The notes: generated by a model not told the origin, from the letters alone. DNA of 17,625 nt from Echinostoma caproni (GCA_900618425.1 UZAN01046664.1:754-18378); one strand, 5' to 3'; positions 8,101-17,410 are shown, counted from the first letter of the stretch. Made by a program: numbers and translations.

Positions 8101-9560
8101 GTCGTGCATTTCTGTATGACAATGGTTCTTATAGTAGTAGTTTTCATCTGTCGGGAAACACGTTGGTGATGACGCTTAGTCTGGTGATGATGCAAGAGAT
8201 AACGATACTGTTGCTGATGTGTATCGTGATTCAATAAGTGACGGATGCGCCGAACGATTAGGGGAAAAGAATAAAGTCGGTTCTCAGTTAGGCAGTATAT
8301 CTCCAAACGGTAGCTATTATGTGACGTTAATGGGACTGACTTCGGTCCCCTTATGAATGAGCTCGGATGGGGGTTGGCGTAGCACGATGGAGAACACATA
8401 CAAGAAGATCAATCTGTAGCAGACAGATTACCGATTTTGGAAGTAAGTGCAATTTCATCGTGAAGGACACCTGAAATTCCATTCAAATCCTTCTGATTTG
8501 TACTAATACAGTTCTGTAGCATACAATAAAATACAGTACAATTTCAACACCAACATGAGTCTGATCAGATTACATAGGATGAATCTTTTTTGATGTATGA
8601 CATGCGAAATCCCGGGGCATTTGCCATGCGCATCTGATCCGCTCAGTCAAGTTCCCATTATCTTTCCCCTCAAAACAAAGTTTTTTCCCAGTTTCCACCA
8701 CGGACAGTCCTAATTAAGCCATATACTTCCCTGATATGGTTCTCTATTTTGGCTGCCCACCAGGTCAATCGGTGAAAAACAAGGAACCAATGGTAAATAT
8801 AACTGTGTATATGAGTTAAAGCGGGAAGTGTGTGTGGAGTATGAGAAATTGCAATGCATAAGTACAGCACGTGGATTCAAGCACGTCAAAACAAACGCTA
8901 TTCACTCAGTTCAATTGACTGGGTCGATCTGCGAACACACCATGAGGTCGTGAAGTCTCACAAGAACTGCATAGTTAGGTTCACCGGTCCACTTCTTCGT
9001 AACTTCACGCCTTTGTCATGGTTTGATTGTCCTTGACCTCTTTGTAATCACTTGCTGTCTGAGTAAACACCCCACACACCGAAGAAACCTGTGCTGTGAT
9101 ATATGTATGCTTCCACCATGTCAAGGTCGTGTAAAGGTCGAGTACTTGCCCTGGAGGAGCGCGACCACTATTCTCCGACAAAATTGGTCAGACCCCAAGC
9201 GTGTATTGCCTCATAGACAGAGGACTTAAATCCTGCTCCAGATTGTTTATGACATCGCCCAGCCGATGTAAAATGCTAGCACACGGATGAAACTCGACAT
9301 ACACGATTTACTGGATGAAATTTAAGTGATACAATTACGATCCGAATAGCTTCCCCTACAACCCACATGAATGTACCTCACTTATCTTTTTGGGGTCTTG
9401 TGTGATTGATCTTTTCAAAGTTGCCAACTCACCTCACATGACTATACAATAATGGAGATAATACTAAGTAGACGTCCACTTATGACATACAATAAAGATA
9501 CAGTCAGTATTAAAAGAAAATGGGTTGGCTGCCGATTAAAGAGTGCCGAACAAACTATCG
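8101..9560. other. Non-coding stretch, nothing recognised
   Basis: The minus frame at 8097-8399 gives a His/Gln/Arg-rich peptide from GAT/GTG-rich DNA, not a family I know. The frames at 8854-9229 (plus) are likewise unremarkable. No RNA gene, tandem array or ribozyme box found. Confidence 0.45.
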
Positions 9561-9564
9561 GTTT

Positions 9565-9640
9565 GTGGGGTGACGACGGCGGGGATCGAACTCAAGAAAT
9601 ATAGTATAGCAGATATATGGGATATCACACTCGACCACAG
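9565..9640 (-). mobile_element. tRNA-like SINE head (family 3, copy A)
   Basis: On the minus strand, TGTGGTCGAGTG (9628-9639) serves as an A-box-like block and GTTCGATCC (9583-9591) as a B box, followed by CCGCCGTCG. The stretch from CTAT through the B box resembles the copy at 16330-16397, which indicates one repeat family. No ribozyme box follows. Stems are too poor for a functional tRNA. Confidence 0.55.
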
Positions 9641-10410
9641 TAATATTAACAGAGCGATTGAAGTATTGTGTCATTGATGGGTCTTGAACAAGTCACGATG
9701 GGATATGATAAGAATACAGAGATCAGTGTCCAAAGTCGCTTTCACTGACGTCCTTATTCTCACTATCTCCTCCAGGGCCTGTGGTTCTAGCTTTGAACCC
9801 TCTCACGGCTACCCAACTTTGGTAGTAAGCAACTCTATTGTCACTGTATATCTCATTGTACATTTATTATTGTGCTGGGAAGTGCTTTTTAAGTGCTGTG
9901 GTGAGATCAACACTCGCGATCGTAGAATTCCTACTTCTTAGCGTGTGATGTACCTTCGGCTGTAAGAAAAAGGCCTACCCCAGTGAAAAGTCGATTGAAT
10001 TTAATCAAAAATTGTGATATTTTATGCAGACAATCGTTTGATCTCAGATTGGCTTTTGCAAGAATCGATTCCAGAACCCATCAAACCAGTGGGGGTGAAA
10101 TCTCCTAGGGGTCACTGATATACTTCTCAATGATCAATTTATGAACAGTGGTTCTTGGGAAGCTAGACATCATAATTATGTGCTTAGTATGATCATCTGG
10201 GCTTCATCAACGGTTGCAATGTTTGAAATGCACAGTACCAGCTTATTATTTATATCTCTAATAGTGGTGGNGCAAATAGCTGTCATTATTTTGCTTCGAG
10301 CCCTACAATTTGAGCTTCCCATTTTACTATAAGCTGCGAACTTTGCTGGTAGTCTACTTTGTTCGCACTCGACTAGATATCGCACCAATATTACGAGTAG
10401 TAAATTTGGA
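9641..10410. other. Non-coding stretch, nothing recognised
   Basis: The frames at 9684-9941 and 10141-10332 (plus) are hydrophobic by virtue of AT-rich DNA and show no conserved motif. An undetermined base lies at 10271. Confidence 0.45.
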
Positions 10411-10411
10411 A

Positions 10412-10461
10412 CAATTCATTCGATTGTTCACAGGCACTGTTGATGGTCTTGGGTGTGAGTT
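10412..10461 (+). mobile_element. Family 2 element, 5' fragment (copy B)
   Basis: ATTCATTCGATTGTTCACAGGC followed by GTTGATGGTCTTGGG matches the start of the family 2 element at 3800-3860. The copy stops where the tail of the inverted copy at 10471-10692 begins, so it was probably truncated by, or on insertion next to, that element. Confidence 0.65.
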
Positions 10462-10470
10462 TCACTCCCT

Positions 10471-10692
10471 GGGTGATCGTTAATTCCTCACTAGTTAAAT
10501 GCATTTATAAGCAATAGAAAGGTCTGTCATGACCGACAATTGTTTCGTCCTGTTAGGGACTCTTCAGCAGTCCGTACTTTAGTGTCCCCGTAAGGACTTG
10601 AACCACAAACCTTCAGGTTGGGAGTTCCAACAATTACCTCTGAGATACACGGTCAACGGTTCTTCGCCTTGTGCGAATGGCTCAATCAATTC
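10471..10692 (-). mobile_element. tRNA-headed SINE-like element with hammerhead ribozyme (family 2, copy C)
   Basis: Read on the minus strand, a 5' module (GATTGAGCCATTCG, CACAAGGC) is followed by an A box TATCTCAGAGG (10637-10647) and a B box GGTTCAAGTCC (10594-10604). A GGACAC linker and a hammerhead core at 10531-10571 come next. The tail has ACCTTTC, GCATTTAA and AGTGAGG and matches the tail of the 3800-4016 copy. The tRNA resemblance of the head is clearer here than in that copy. It is flanked on both sides by plus-strand family 2 fragments, so it sits inside a nest of its own family. Confidence 0.8.
10531..10571 (-). ncRNA. Hammerhead ribozyme core with palindromic helix III
   Basis: On the minus strand, CTGAAGA (10561-10567) carries A for U at position 7, a position known to tolerate change. 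Helix II is GTCC/GGAC (10557-10560 with 10547-10550) around a six-base loop. GAA is at 10544-10546. Helix III is the perfect palindrome ACAATTGT (10536-10543). C17 is the complement of 10535, so cleavage is predicted between 10535 and 10534. Helix I is weak: the four bases next to the core do not pair in register, and only GAC with GTC pairs beyond an internal loop. Activity is therefore doubtful although catalytic residues are kept. Confidence 0.8.
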
Positions 10693-10820
10693 AGAGTATC
10701 ATGTTTGGATTAACCCATTCAATTGTCCACACACCAGGCACAGTTGATGGTCTTGTTGGTTATCACAAATATTGTCGTCCTACTTGAATTCATTTATTTG
10801 GTGAGTAATTAAAGATCTCC
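10693..10820 (+). mobile_element. Family 2 element, internally deleted or rearranged (copy D)
   Basis: AGAGTATCATGTTTGG followed by ATTAACCCATTCAATTG and GTTGATGGTCTTG (to about 10757) matches the family 2 start. GTGAGTAATTAAAGATC (10801-10817) resembles GTGAGGAATTAACGATC of copy C's tail. The ribozyme-bearing middle is missing in this orientation. On the minus strand, GGACGACAATATTTGT (about 10765-10780) looks like a decayed GGAC-GAA-helix III piece, so another inverted fragment may be wedged in. The exact joins cannot be fixed by eye. Confidence 0.5.
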
Positions 10821-11100
10821 TGAGGATTGAAACCCATACTCAAGAGCATCATTCCAAACATGCTTATTGCTGCTCTTATTAACGTGAACTTTATTTTCCT
10901 CACACCTAACTACAGAATATGTACCGGTCTTATCAGAGTACGTGCTAACACAAGGAAGCTCGCTTGCGTTGGTGGTAGTGGGATCACGTCCGTCACATCT
11001 TTTTTTCATTTTTACTTCCTTTTATTGAATACTTAATGAAACAATTTTCAGGAAGGCATATGCGGCCAATCAAAGGGCTACCATAAAACGCATAATGGGG
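10821..11100. other. Non-coding stretch, nothing recognised
   Basis: A minus-strand GGGTTTCAATCC (about 10823-10834) resembles a B box, but no clear A box pairs with it. The two small opposite-strand frames here mirror each other and carry no domain. Confidence 0.4.
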
Positions 11101-11107
11101 CCAGTTA

Positions 11108-11183
11108 GGCGGTGGTGGTAGGATTCGAACACACTTCCTCCGGGATGATAATTTGGTGACTTTACCATCGGGTCACCACCGCC
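11108..11183 (-). mobile_element. tRNA-like sequence with a long terminal stem (SINE head, family 3-like)
   Basis: On the minus strand this 76-base segment starts GGCGGTGGTG and ends CACCACCGCC, ten perfect terminal pairs. It has an A-box-like TGACCCGATGG, a possible five-pair D-type stem (GTGAC with GTCAC) and a B box GTTCGAATCC (11121-11130). The T stem has one mismatch and the anticodon stem is not apparent, so a working tRNA is unlikely. A tRNA-derived SINE head that kept a closed terminal stem fits better. No ribozyme box is visible in the 100 bases downstream. Confidence 0.6.
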
Positions 11184-11189
11184 CTGTTT

Positions 11190-11440
11190 CCTACGAACGA
11201 AAAGCACGAAGGGCATTTTTTGTCATATGAGATACACTTGCATGTTTGTTTCTCGCCATTGAATCATACATTAGGGATAAGGATTCGCCGGAATTTAACT
11301 GGTCAAGGAAAGTTGACAAATGCGGTCGCCAAACTACTCCGGATGAGATGTATGAATTATCCCCAAGTCGATCAGACAATTAGGAACTGTGGGCACGGGG
11401 ATCCCATTCGAAGGGTACATGATCCGACCAACGGAACACC
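11190..11440. other. Non-coding stretch, nothing recognised
   Basis: Overlapping short frames on both strands lack recognisable motifs. The right part leads into the interspersed repeat that starts near 11440. Confidence 0.4.
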
Positions 11441-11660
11441 AGCCAACATCATCAACATCATCGCCATTATCATACAGCGAGATACAGTGAAATGAAGTTC
11501 CATGATCGCTTTCATGCACGCAATGTACATAAAATAATTGGGAATGTATGCGATAGATAGTGATTGGGCCTGGTTGGAGGGCGGACAAGAAAGTGAACAT
11601 CTATGGTCGACAGACAGAATACGCAACCTAGTGGTGCATATCTACTTTTTGAAGTATTTT
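11440..11660 (+). repeat. Interspersed repeat, copy 1
   Basis: The order of shared blocks is ATCATCAACATCATC, CATACAGCGAGATACAGTGAA, TGATCGCT, GGGAATGT, ATTGGGCC, GTGAACATCTATGGT, ACAGAATACGCAACCTAGTG, GTGCATA and the T-rich GAAGTATTTTG. These recur in the same order at 12130-12350. Both copies are diverged. No frame is kept and no terminal inverted repeats are seen. It may be a SINE tail, a non-autonomous element, or the 3' untranslated part of a LINE. Confidence 0.7.
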
Positions 11661-12130
11661 GTTATCTGATTAGAATTGAGAACAAGAACACCACTGCTGT
11701 CGGCCCACAACCAATCGGGAACCCACTGCCTTGCCGGTTAGGTCATTTAGTCGTAGACTGTGGATGAGGTCCATCCGGTCGATTTTCCATCCTGGATTGG
11801 GTGGCTGAGTAGTAAAATAGCACATCACACTGGTAAGGGGGAACAAACACGAACACGTACTACTTTCCTCTTTCTGTGTATATTGATTGCCATATAAATA
11901 CCCCTTTTGCCATGTATGAGTATACAATACCACTTCCTCATCGAGTCGCACTCACTACCAACCGTCTGATAGTATGCTGGGGTATACACTGCTGTTCCTT
12001 CTTCAATGCAACCTGTAATCCACTTGAGCTAATCTTGCGAATATTTGACTGATTTGAGCCGTTTTATACCGTGATGCGCATGGAACTCGTGTACCACAAG
12101 GCAAGGCGTTGACGGGCTGGAGAATCGCTT
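11661..12130. other. Non-coding stretch, nothing recognised
   Basis: No recognisable gene, tRNA-like box or ribozyme core. The 93-codon minus frame at 11670-11951 has no known motif. Confidence 0.4.
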
Positions 12131-12350
12131 CATCAACATCATCATCATTGTACAGCATAATACAGTGAAGCTCGCTTCACTGATCGCTGCCAAACTCATA
12201 TTGCTAACAAGGCAAGTGAGAATGTGTAAGGGGGTAGGGATTGGAATTAATTTTAGGGACGGGAAAAAAAGCGAACCCCTGTGGTGAATACACAGAGTAC
12301 ACAGTCCAACTGTGCATAAATACTACTACTTCAAGCAGTCTGGTCTGATA
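12130..12350 (+). repeat. Interspersed repeat, copy 2
   Basis: Same block order as 11440-11660: TTCATCAACATCATCATC, AATACAGTGAA, TGATCGCT, GAGAATGT, GGGATTGG, GCGAACCCCTGTGGTGAA, ACACAGTCCAACTGTGCATAAATACT, TTCAAGCAGTCTGGTCTGAT. It contains an eight-pair hairpin AGTGAAGC-TC-GCTTCACT at 12164-12181 that copy 1 has lost. It directly precedes the LINE relic, so it may be part of the same insertion or a neighbour. Confidence 0.7.
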
Positions 12351-12359
12351 ATAAGTGAC

Positions 12360-12765
12360 AGCATGATCGTCACTGTGTGATCAGTTCTACTTTACGGTTG
12401 TGAGACCTTGAATTTGTAGGTAGAAGACATCCGTTGCTTAATGGTTTTCGACAATCGATGCTTACGTAGTCCGGCCCAAGTGGGATGGAGTGAGCGGGTT
12501 AGTAACGTAGAAGTACGTTGTCAGGTGTTTGGGAATGCATCCAACAAGAACTCGCTATCGCATCAAATCCAGCTCAATAGGCCGTTTACAGCAGCTCGCT
12601 TTATTCGCAGTAGCTGTTGCAGGCTAGAGAAAGTCACATGGAGGCCAGCAGATGACGTGGAGATGAGGCATGAAGAAATGCACAAAGCGATTAGGTAGAG
12701 TAGGTGTCTCTCGTCTTCCGAAACCGCATGGTTGGAGACCTTGAAGAAAAAAATCGCTTCAGTAT
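12360..12765 (+). mobile_element. Decayed C-terminal part of a LINE (non-LTR retrotransposon)
   Basis: The conceptual peptide SVLLYGCETLNL (12381-12416), stop, VEDIRCLMVFDNRCLRS (from 12420), then RVSNVEVRCQVFG is the pattern I know from the region C-terminal to the reverse transcriptase in flatworm and other metazoan LINEs (LYGCETW, VFDHRCLR, RVSN-EVR-RV). After about 100 degenerate bases the homology resumes in another frame: GMKKCTKRLGRVGVSRLP (12667-12720). It then returns to the first frame as AWLETLKKKIAS (12726-12761), matching the usual RLPGWGP and QWLETL landmarks near the end of such proteins. At least two frameshifts and two stops (12378, 12417) show it is dead. The reverse transcriptase and endonuclease domains are absent upstream. 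Clade (RTE, CR1 or similar) is not settled. Confidence 0.8.
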
Positions 12766-13735
12766 GTGTGCTCATCAGATCTGGGCTTTCCGATGAACTT
12801 GAGCATCAACTGTACCGTCCGGCAGTACCGAATTACTCAGATCCGAACACGGCTGCTGATCCGGATAGTGTTGGCATATCACCGATCTTCAATAGTAAAA
12901 TGATAAAGGATATGATGGATAAAAGTAATACAGCGGAACAATAACACTATGTAATTGTCCTGTGTTTGGGATAGTGGTTACCCCAGGTGGGCCGATTCTA
13001 CAAGCTGGTATTCGGTGTGTAATGCTACCCGGTACAGGGCACATGCATTCGTACCCTCATTCTTCGTGCTACTTGTTCAGGCACACTTCCGGTCCCCGGG
13101 GGTGTAAAAAGTTGTCATTGTTTGTTTGCTTGTTTGGTTTTTCATTCGTAAAATGCCTAATGTTGCTCAATTTCATGGGGACGCAAAGTTTTACAAACTA
13201 ATTGCTGTCTCTACTCGCCACTGCCCGGATCACGCTCTGGCAGTCATCCGACAGATCCAGCCACACGCACACACAGACGCGCGAGTACATCGTTCGAAGC
13301 GAGCATCAGACCGCGAGCGTTAAACGAGTATAGATTGTCAGCTTGCGGCGATCATGCTGATCAAGTATTGACAGCACAAACCCCTCAGCGTGTGTGTGTG
13401 TGATGCACTTTGTGTTGACAGGCATGATGAATGAGCATGCCGACCACCGTTCAGACACATTACTTTTTCCTCTCATCTCTTGCTCTCCCTCGTGCGGACT
13501 ACTACTGCTACTGCCACTACTACTACCTTGGCTATCAGGACTATTTTGGAGAATTTCATATGGGTGGCGTAGATCGCCTGCTGGGCGTTAGCATCACACG
13601 CGGCTCTTTACGGAATGCCAACCAGTATCTTTCTTTCCCCATGCCTATTTACATGCGTGCGGGACTGCTGATGATAGCTTATCTTTCATGCTACCAAAGT
13701 CTGGCCGTGGTCATGTACACGCGGCTCCATTCCCT
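12766..13735. other. Non-coding stretch, one Tyr-rich frame
   Basis: Frames at 12732-12944 and 12962-13201 have no known domain. A 131-codon frame at 13431-13826 (plus) contains a Tyr-rich run encoded by TAC/TGC repeats near 13497-13545, then ends in a CT microsatellite. I see no upstream acceptor or downstream donor that makes it a clear exon. CA-rich imperfect sequence lies near 13262-13276. Confidence 0.4.
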
Positions 13736-13737
13736 CT

Positions 13738-13756
13738 TTCTCTCTCTCTCTCTCTC
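13738..13756 (+). repeat. (CT)n microsatellite
   Basis: Pure TC/CT dinucleotides after a CCCTCTT lead-in. Confidence 0.9.
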
Positions 13757-14426
13757 GTTCGTGTGTGTATATACAACAGCTTCCATTGTTCGGGCTTTTA
13801 TATCTCGTTGTGTGCACATCCCCTAAATCGTACCATCTTAGTTGATTAACGGGGCACATCCGAAATGGTTGCATAGATCGTATCGGACAAACTCCTGCAA
13901 CATAAAAGCGTATCTAAGCTGATCGCTTAGCATCACTTATACAAAACAATGTGGTCATTATTTGCGTGCCGAGAACAAAAAAATAAACCCAGGCAAGCAA
14001 GAAAACGATTCCGCTTACTTCTCACCAGCATAACAGTTGATATCAGCAGACGGACGACGCAGCCGAATCTCGCGCCATACTTGGATCCTTTGATTTGCAC
14101 ACTCGGACGGGATTACGGGCGCTGGTGATAGGTAGGAAACGTGATCGCAATTTATGCCACCGTTTTCCTTTGCATTATCGTACCACATACTCTATCCCTG
14201 TTGTCGACTACCTGATGGTCCTGTTCATTAATCGACCATTTACCCGTACACGTGAGTGGGCTCTGAAATTGAGCTGCTCCTTGCCTCCTGCTCCTGCTCG
14301 TTCATCTGGTGTCTGTGTGTGTTTGGGCTCACGCGCTCACAAGTGCGTACACGCACACGGTCATTTGCGTTCACCTTGATCTACCGATTTGCCTGCTTGC
14401 CTGGTCAGTTGTGGTCGGTTAACTTA
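13757..14426. other. Non-coding stretch, nothing recognised
   Basis: The 94-codon plus frame at 14095-14379 has no recognisable domain. The CTC/CTG-rich stretch near 14276-14300 is low in complexity. No RNA gene seen. Confidence 0.4.
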
Positions 14427-14454
14427 CCCATCCATCCATCCATCCATCCATCCC
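14427..14454 (+). repeat. (CATC)n microsatellite
   Basis: Six to seven CATC units. Confidence 0.9.
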
Positions 14455-14666
14455 TACACCCGCCCACACTCACTCTCTAACTGTCCTCACACAGAGGCAC
14501 TACAAACTGATTTTGTGGCATCCTGTATGTCCGATTAGAGCTTCTTGATAAGTTCGTACTGTGTGCTTGTTCCTGTCAAGCTTCCGTTACTCGTCGTACA
14601 CGACCGTTTCACGGTTTGCTGATTCCATTTCCACTTTCAGCTCAACTGTCCACGTATATCCGTATC

Positions 14667-14695
14667 AGTAGTAGTAGTAGTGGTAGTAGTAGTAT
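14667..14695 (+). repeat. (GTA)n microsatellite
   Basis: AGTAGTAGTAGTAG, one TGG interruption, then GTAGTAGTAGTA. Confidence 0.9.
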
Positions 14696-14699
14696 TGAT

Positions 14700-15730
14700 A
14701 GCAGAATCAGTCGTTCTCATCTACCTACGGATATATACGAACACACCCGAGTAAACTTTTGTTCATGTATGAGCCTATACTCCGTCTCATTATTGCCACA
14801 GTCTCTCTATCGCTTGCATTTATTGTCGTTCACTGTCTGAGACCGGCCAGGCAAGCAGACTAGCGGGCGTGTGTAACAAAGTGTATCAGCCAAATTGGCA
14901 GTGACATCCGTGTTGTGTGTGTGTGAGAGAGTAGATATATGCATTCATGCTTTCATCTTATCCAGCCATCGTTTCGGTTGTCATTGCTTGTCCATGTATA
15001 TAGGCAAACGTGTGTATATGTATTGACCATATATATATATATATACATATTTATAGGACATGCATTGAGGACCGGTGAAATGGTGGTGGTGACGGTTGCT
15101 TCCTCGCCTGATTACCATGATGATTCTTTTGAAAGCCGCTCTTCCCATTTTCTCCCGCCCTCATTGATGAGTACACGTACGTTTACGACGTCGGGGCGAG
15201 AAATCATCCGGGTCTGACTGTACACTTTCAGCTGCTTCTGATTTCCTTTCTTTTTTTTGCCCTCTCCGTTCTCTATCTCGCTTTGTTATATATGTATACA
15301 CACACACACACGCATGCATACAGATACCCACGCTCACTACCCACCATCCTCGGACCTACATGGTCCAACCACTCAACCCTCCACGTTCTCACTAATCCCG
15401 AATAGGGATACGATTGCCAGACCGACCCTTCCGTTACACAGCCGGTCGGTCATCGTACCAGTCAAGCAAACATCTACCTAGGTCTGATCACATCCCAAGC
15501 TCTTTTCACTACTCCGTGCTGCGTGTGTGTTTAAGNNGTGTGCTTGTGTGTGCAGTCGTGATGTGCCGATAAAATCTTATAGCACAAAAATACTGGCTTG
15601 TGACCGTCCGTCCTCCAGTTCGTTATCAAATTATCAGGTTGACATGGGTTTGCCAACCAACATACACGGTCAAAGATAGAACCATTTGGATACAACCGAA
15701 CGATGTGACACTATATACCTTTCCATACCA
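14700..15730. other. Non-coding stretch with scattered microsatellites
   Basis: Contains a TA tract at 15029-15045, a CA tract at 15298-15311, TG-rich blocks near 14915-14925 and 15522-15553, and undetermined bases at 15536-15537. Frames here are mostly translations of these repeats. No gene recognised. Confidence 0.5.
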
Positions 15731-15812
15731 AGCAGGCAGGCAGGCAAGCACAGAAGCTGGACGGTAGGCAAGCTAGTGGGCAGGCAGAGGGGCAATCAGT
15801 CAGTCAGTCAGG
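15731..15812 (+). repeat. GGCA and AGTC tetranucleotide cluster
   Basis: GGCAGGCAGGCA units (15733-15747), single GGCA units to about 15795, then (AGTC) units at 15796-15812. Two different tetramers lie within 80 bases, in imperfect form. Confidence 0.8.
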
Positions 15813-16195
15813 CCCAAAACGCTAGTTTCCAACACGTAATTACAAGTATTAAACGTGACCTCGTATGTCACTGAATCTGGGTGTCGTTACGAAATCGAAC
15901 GAACAGATCATTTTTATCCCGCGCAATGGGGTAATACCCATTGCCTGTTTGCTTGATTACTACTCGTGACGTATTAGTTACTACAAATATTAGTATCACC
16001 CACACGCATACACTCATTTGCACACCGAAAATCGTTTTTTCGCTTGCTCTCGGCTTTCACTTTCATTCAGATGATTCAAATATTACATAGGTCACATTGA
16101 ATACGAGTCACTGATTTGTGTCCAACATCGGTGCGGGCTGTTGTCTGAATAATGCCAAGGTACACATGATAAGAACACTGTCATCACATAGGCTC
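15813..16195. other. Non-coding stretch, nothing recognised
   Basis: No frame, tRNA-like box or repeat of note. An undetermined base lies at 16198 just beyond. Confidence 0.45.
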
Positions 16196-16198
16196 GNG

Positions 16199-16225
16199 AC
16201 GATGACGATGATGGCGGTGGTGGCG
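16199..16225 (+). repeat. GAT/GGT trinucleotide tract
   Basis: GATGACGATGATGGCGGTGGTGG, imperfect trinucleotides. Confidence 0.75.
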
Positions 16226-16329
16226 TTTTACTCTCTTTTCATTTTCTCAGTGTACAGGTAAAGTTTAGGAAGAGGTCTTTGGTCAACCAAGACATGTCTA
16301 TGGAACTACAATCGGGAGATAAACGGGCG

Positions 16330-16397
16330 GAGATGGTGGGATCCGAACTCACGAAAATGGGATAGCCGTTATGTTGATTCAGTGGTGATCCACCCCT
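16330..16397 (-). mobile_element. tRNA-like SINE head (family 3, copy B)
   Basis: On the minus strand the T-arm block GTGAGTTCGGATCCCAC (16336-16352) has a perfect five-pair stem and a B-box loop. Upstream GGATCACCACTGAATCAAC is the likely A-box region. CTATCCCATTTTCGTGAG parallels CTATACTATATTTCTTGAG of the copy at 9565-9640. The other arms are weak, so I read it as a retroposon head and not as a tRNA gene. It is bordered on its 5' side by a GGT-repeat tract (16401-16429). Confidence 0.55.
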
Positions 16398-16400
16398 AGT

Positions 16401-16429
16401 GATGATGGTGGTGGTGGTGGAGGCGGTGA
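16401..16429 (+). repeat. (GGT)n tract
   Basis: GATGATGGTGGTGGTGGTGGAGGCGGTGA. It abuts the head of the minus-strand tRNA-like repeat. Confidence 0.85.
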
Positions 16430-17410
16430 TTCCATGTAGCATTGTAATATTACTAATGACAGAAAGTGTGTAATACTATTCTAGTGGCTCCTCTCATCAA
16501 ATATGTGCATTTTTTAGTGATTTTGAAACATTGGAAATCACTTTGATTACCAAGTTGCATTCTAGTTAATTACTTTTAAAAGCTTCGTTCCTTCCTCTTG
16601 AAAATGAACTCATTTGTGTAAATTGGGGTCACCAAAAGCCTCGGAATGTGCCCCTTAGTCCCTAATTCATAATCACGTATCGATTAGGTTTGTCATCCGC
16701 TGTCCCAGCTCCGTAAAATTCAGGTATTCCTCCAATTACCTCTCAACCACCGCTTCTTGTTTTGCGTGTAGCAGTTCATCCGCTCAATCCTCTGTTTTTC
16801 CAACCTTGCTGTACAAAGAGCCATAAACATGAAATATGTTCAGCAGAATCTGTGACATCCTTCCTTTACACTGTTCCATCAACTTGTCTATCTCATCATT
16901 ATTCACTTTGACGCGCTTCCTCGTGTAGCATGGTTTTGGAAAAATTTCGGGATATCCAGCTGACTAGCCGTGTTCAAACCTGGATTTATTATTCAAGCGT
17001 ACTTCACCCTCTTTTCAATAGTTTCTATCGTGAAACCAATAGACTACTTCTATTTTATTTGTTATTAATAATATCATTACTATTAACAAGTGCATTTTAT
17101 TTGAATGCATTAGTCTCTCAGATCAAGGAAACGTGCGTACTAATGTGCAATTCAACTGGACGATGATCTATGACTGGGTTCTTTTTGAGTAACCCTAAAC
17201 GCCTTTCTGATCGGCAAACTATAGACTTCCCATGCAATGAGAAGCCACTTTACACCGATAATCAACTTTAGTATTAGATTAAAGCCACGGCGTTTGTGCT
17301 TGATTCCGACGCCTATCTGTATATCTGCACATTCATCGCGGGATGGTGACCAGTGCCCATCTTGCGATACCCTGCTTTTCTGGTCGACGTACTGAGTCAG
17401 CGACACAGGG
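16430..17410. other. Non-coding stretch, AT-rich
   Basis: The plus frame at 16930-17166 is hydrophobic because of AT-rich TTA/ATT codons, and the minus frame at 17152-17406 has no known domain. Neither is called. No RNA gene, ribozyme box or long repeat was found. Confidence 0.45.

Noticed and set aside
10800..10880. Minus-strand GGGTTTCAATCC as a further tRNA-like head
   Set aside because: No A box or stem could be placed, and the block overlaps a rearranged family 2 copy.
13660..13712. ACTG-CTGATGA followed by TAGC/GCTA, looked at as a hammerhead
   Set aside because: The second stem is not followed by GAA, no helix III or cleavage triplet is present, and no tRNA-like head lies upstream.
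16930..17166. Hydrophobic 78-codon frame resembling a membrane peptide
   Set aside because: Hydrophobicity follows from AT-rich codons, and there is no conserved motif or gene context.
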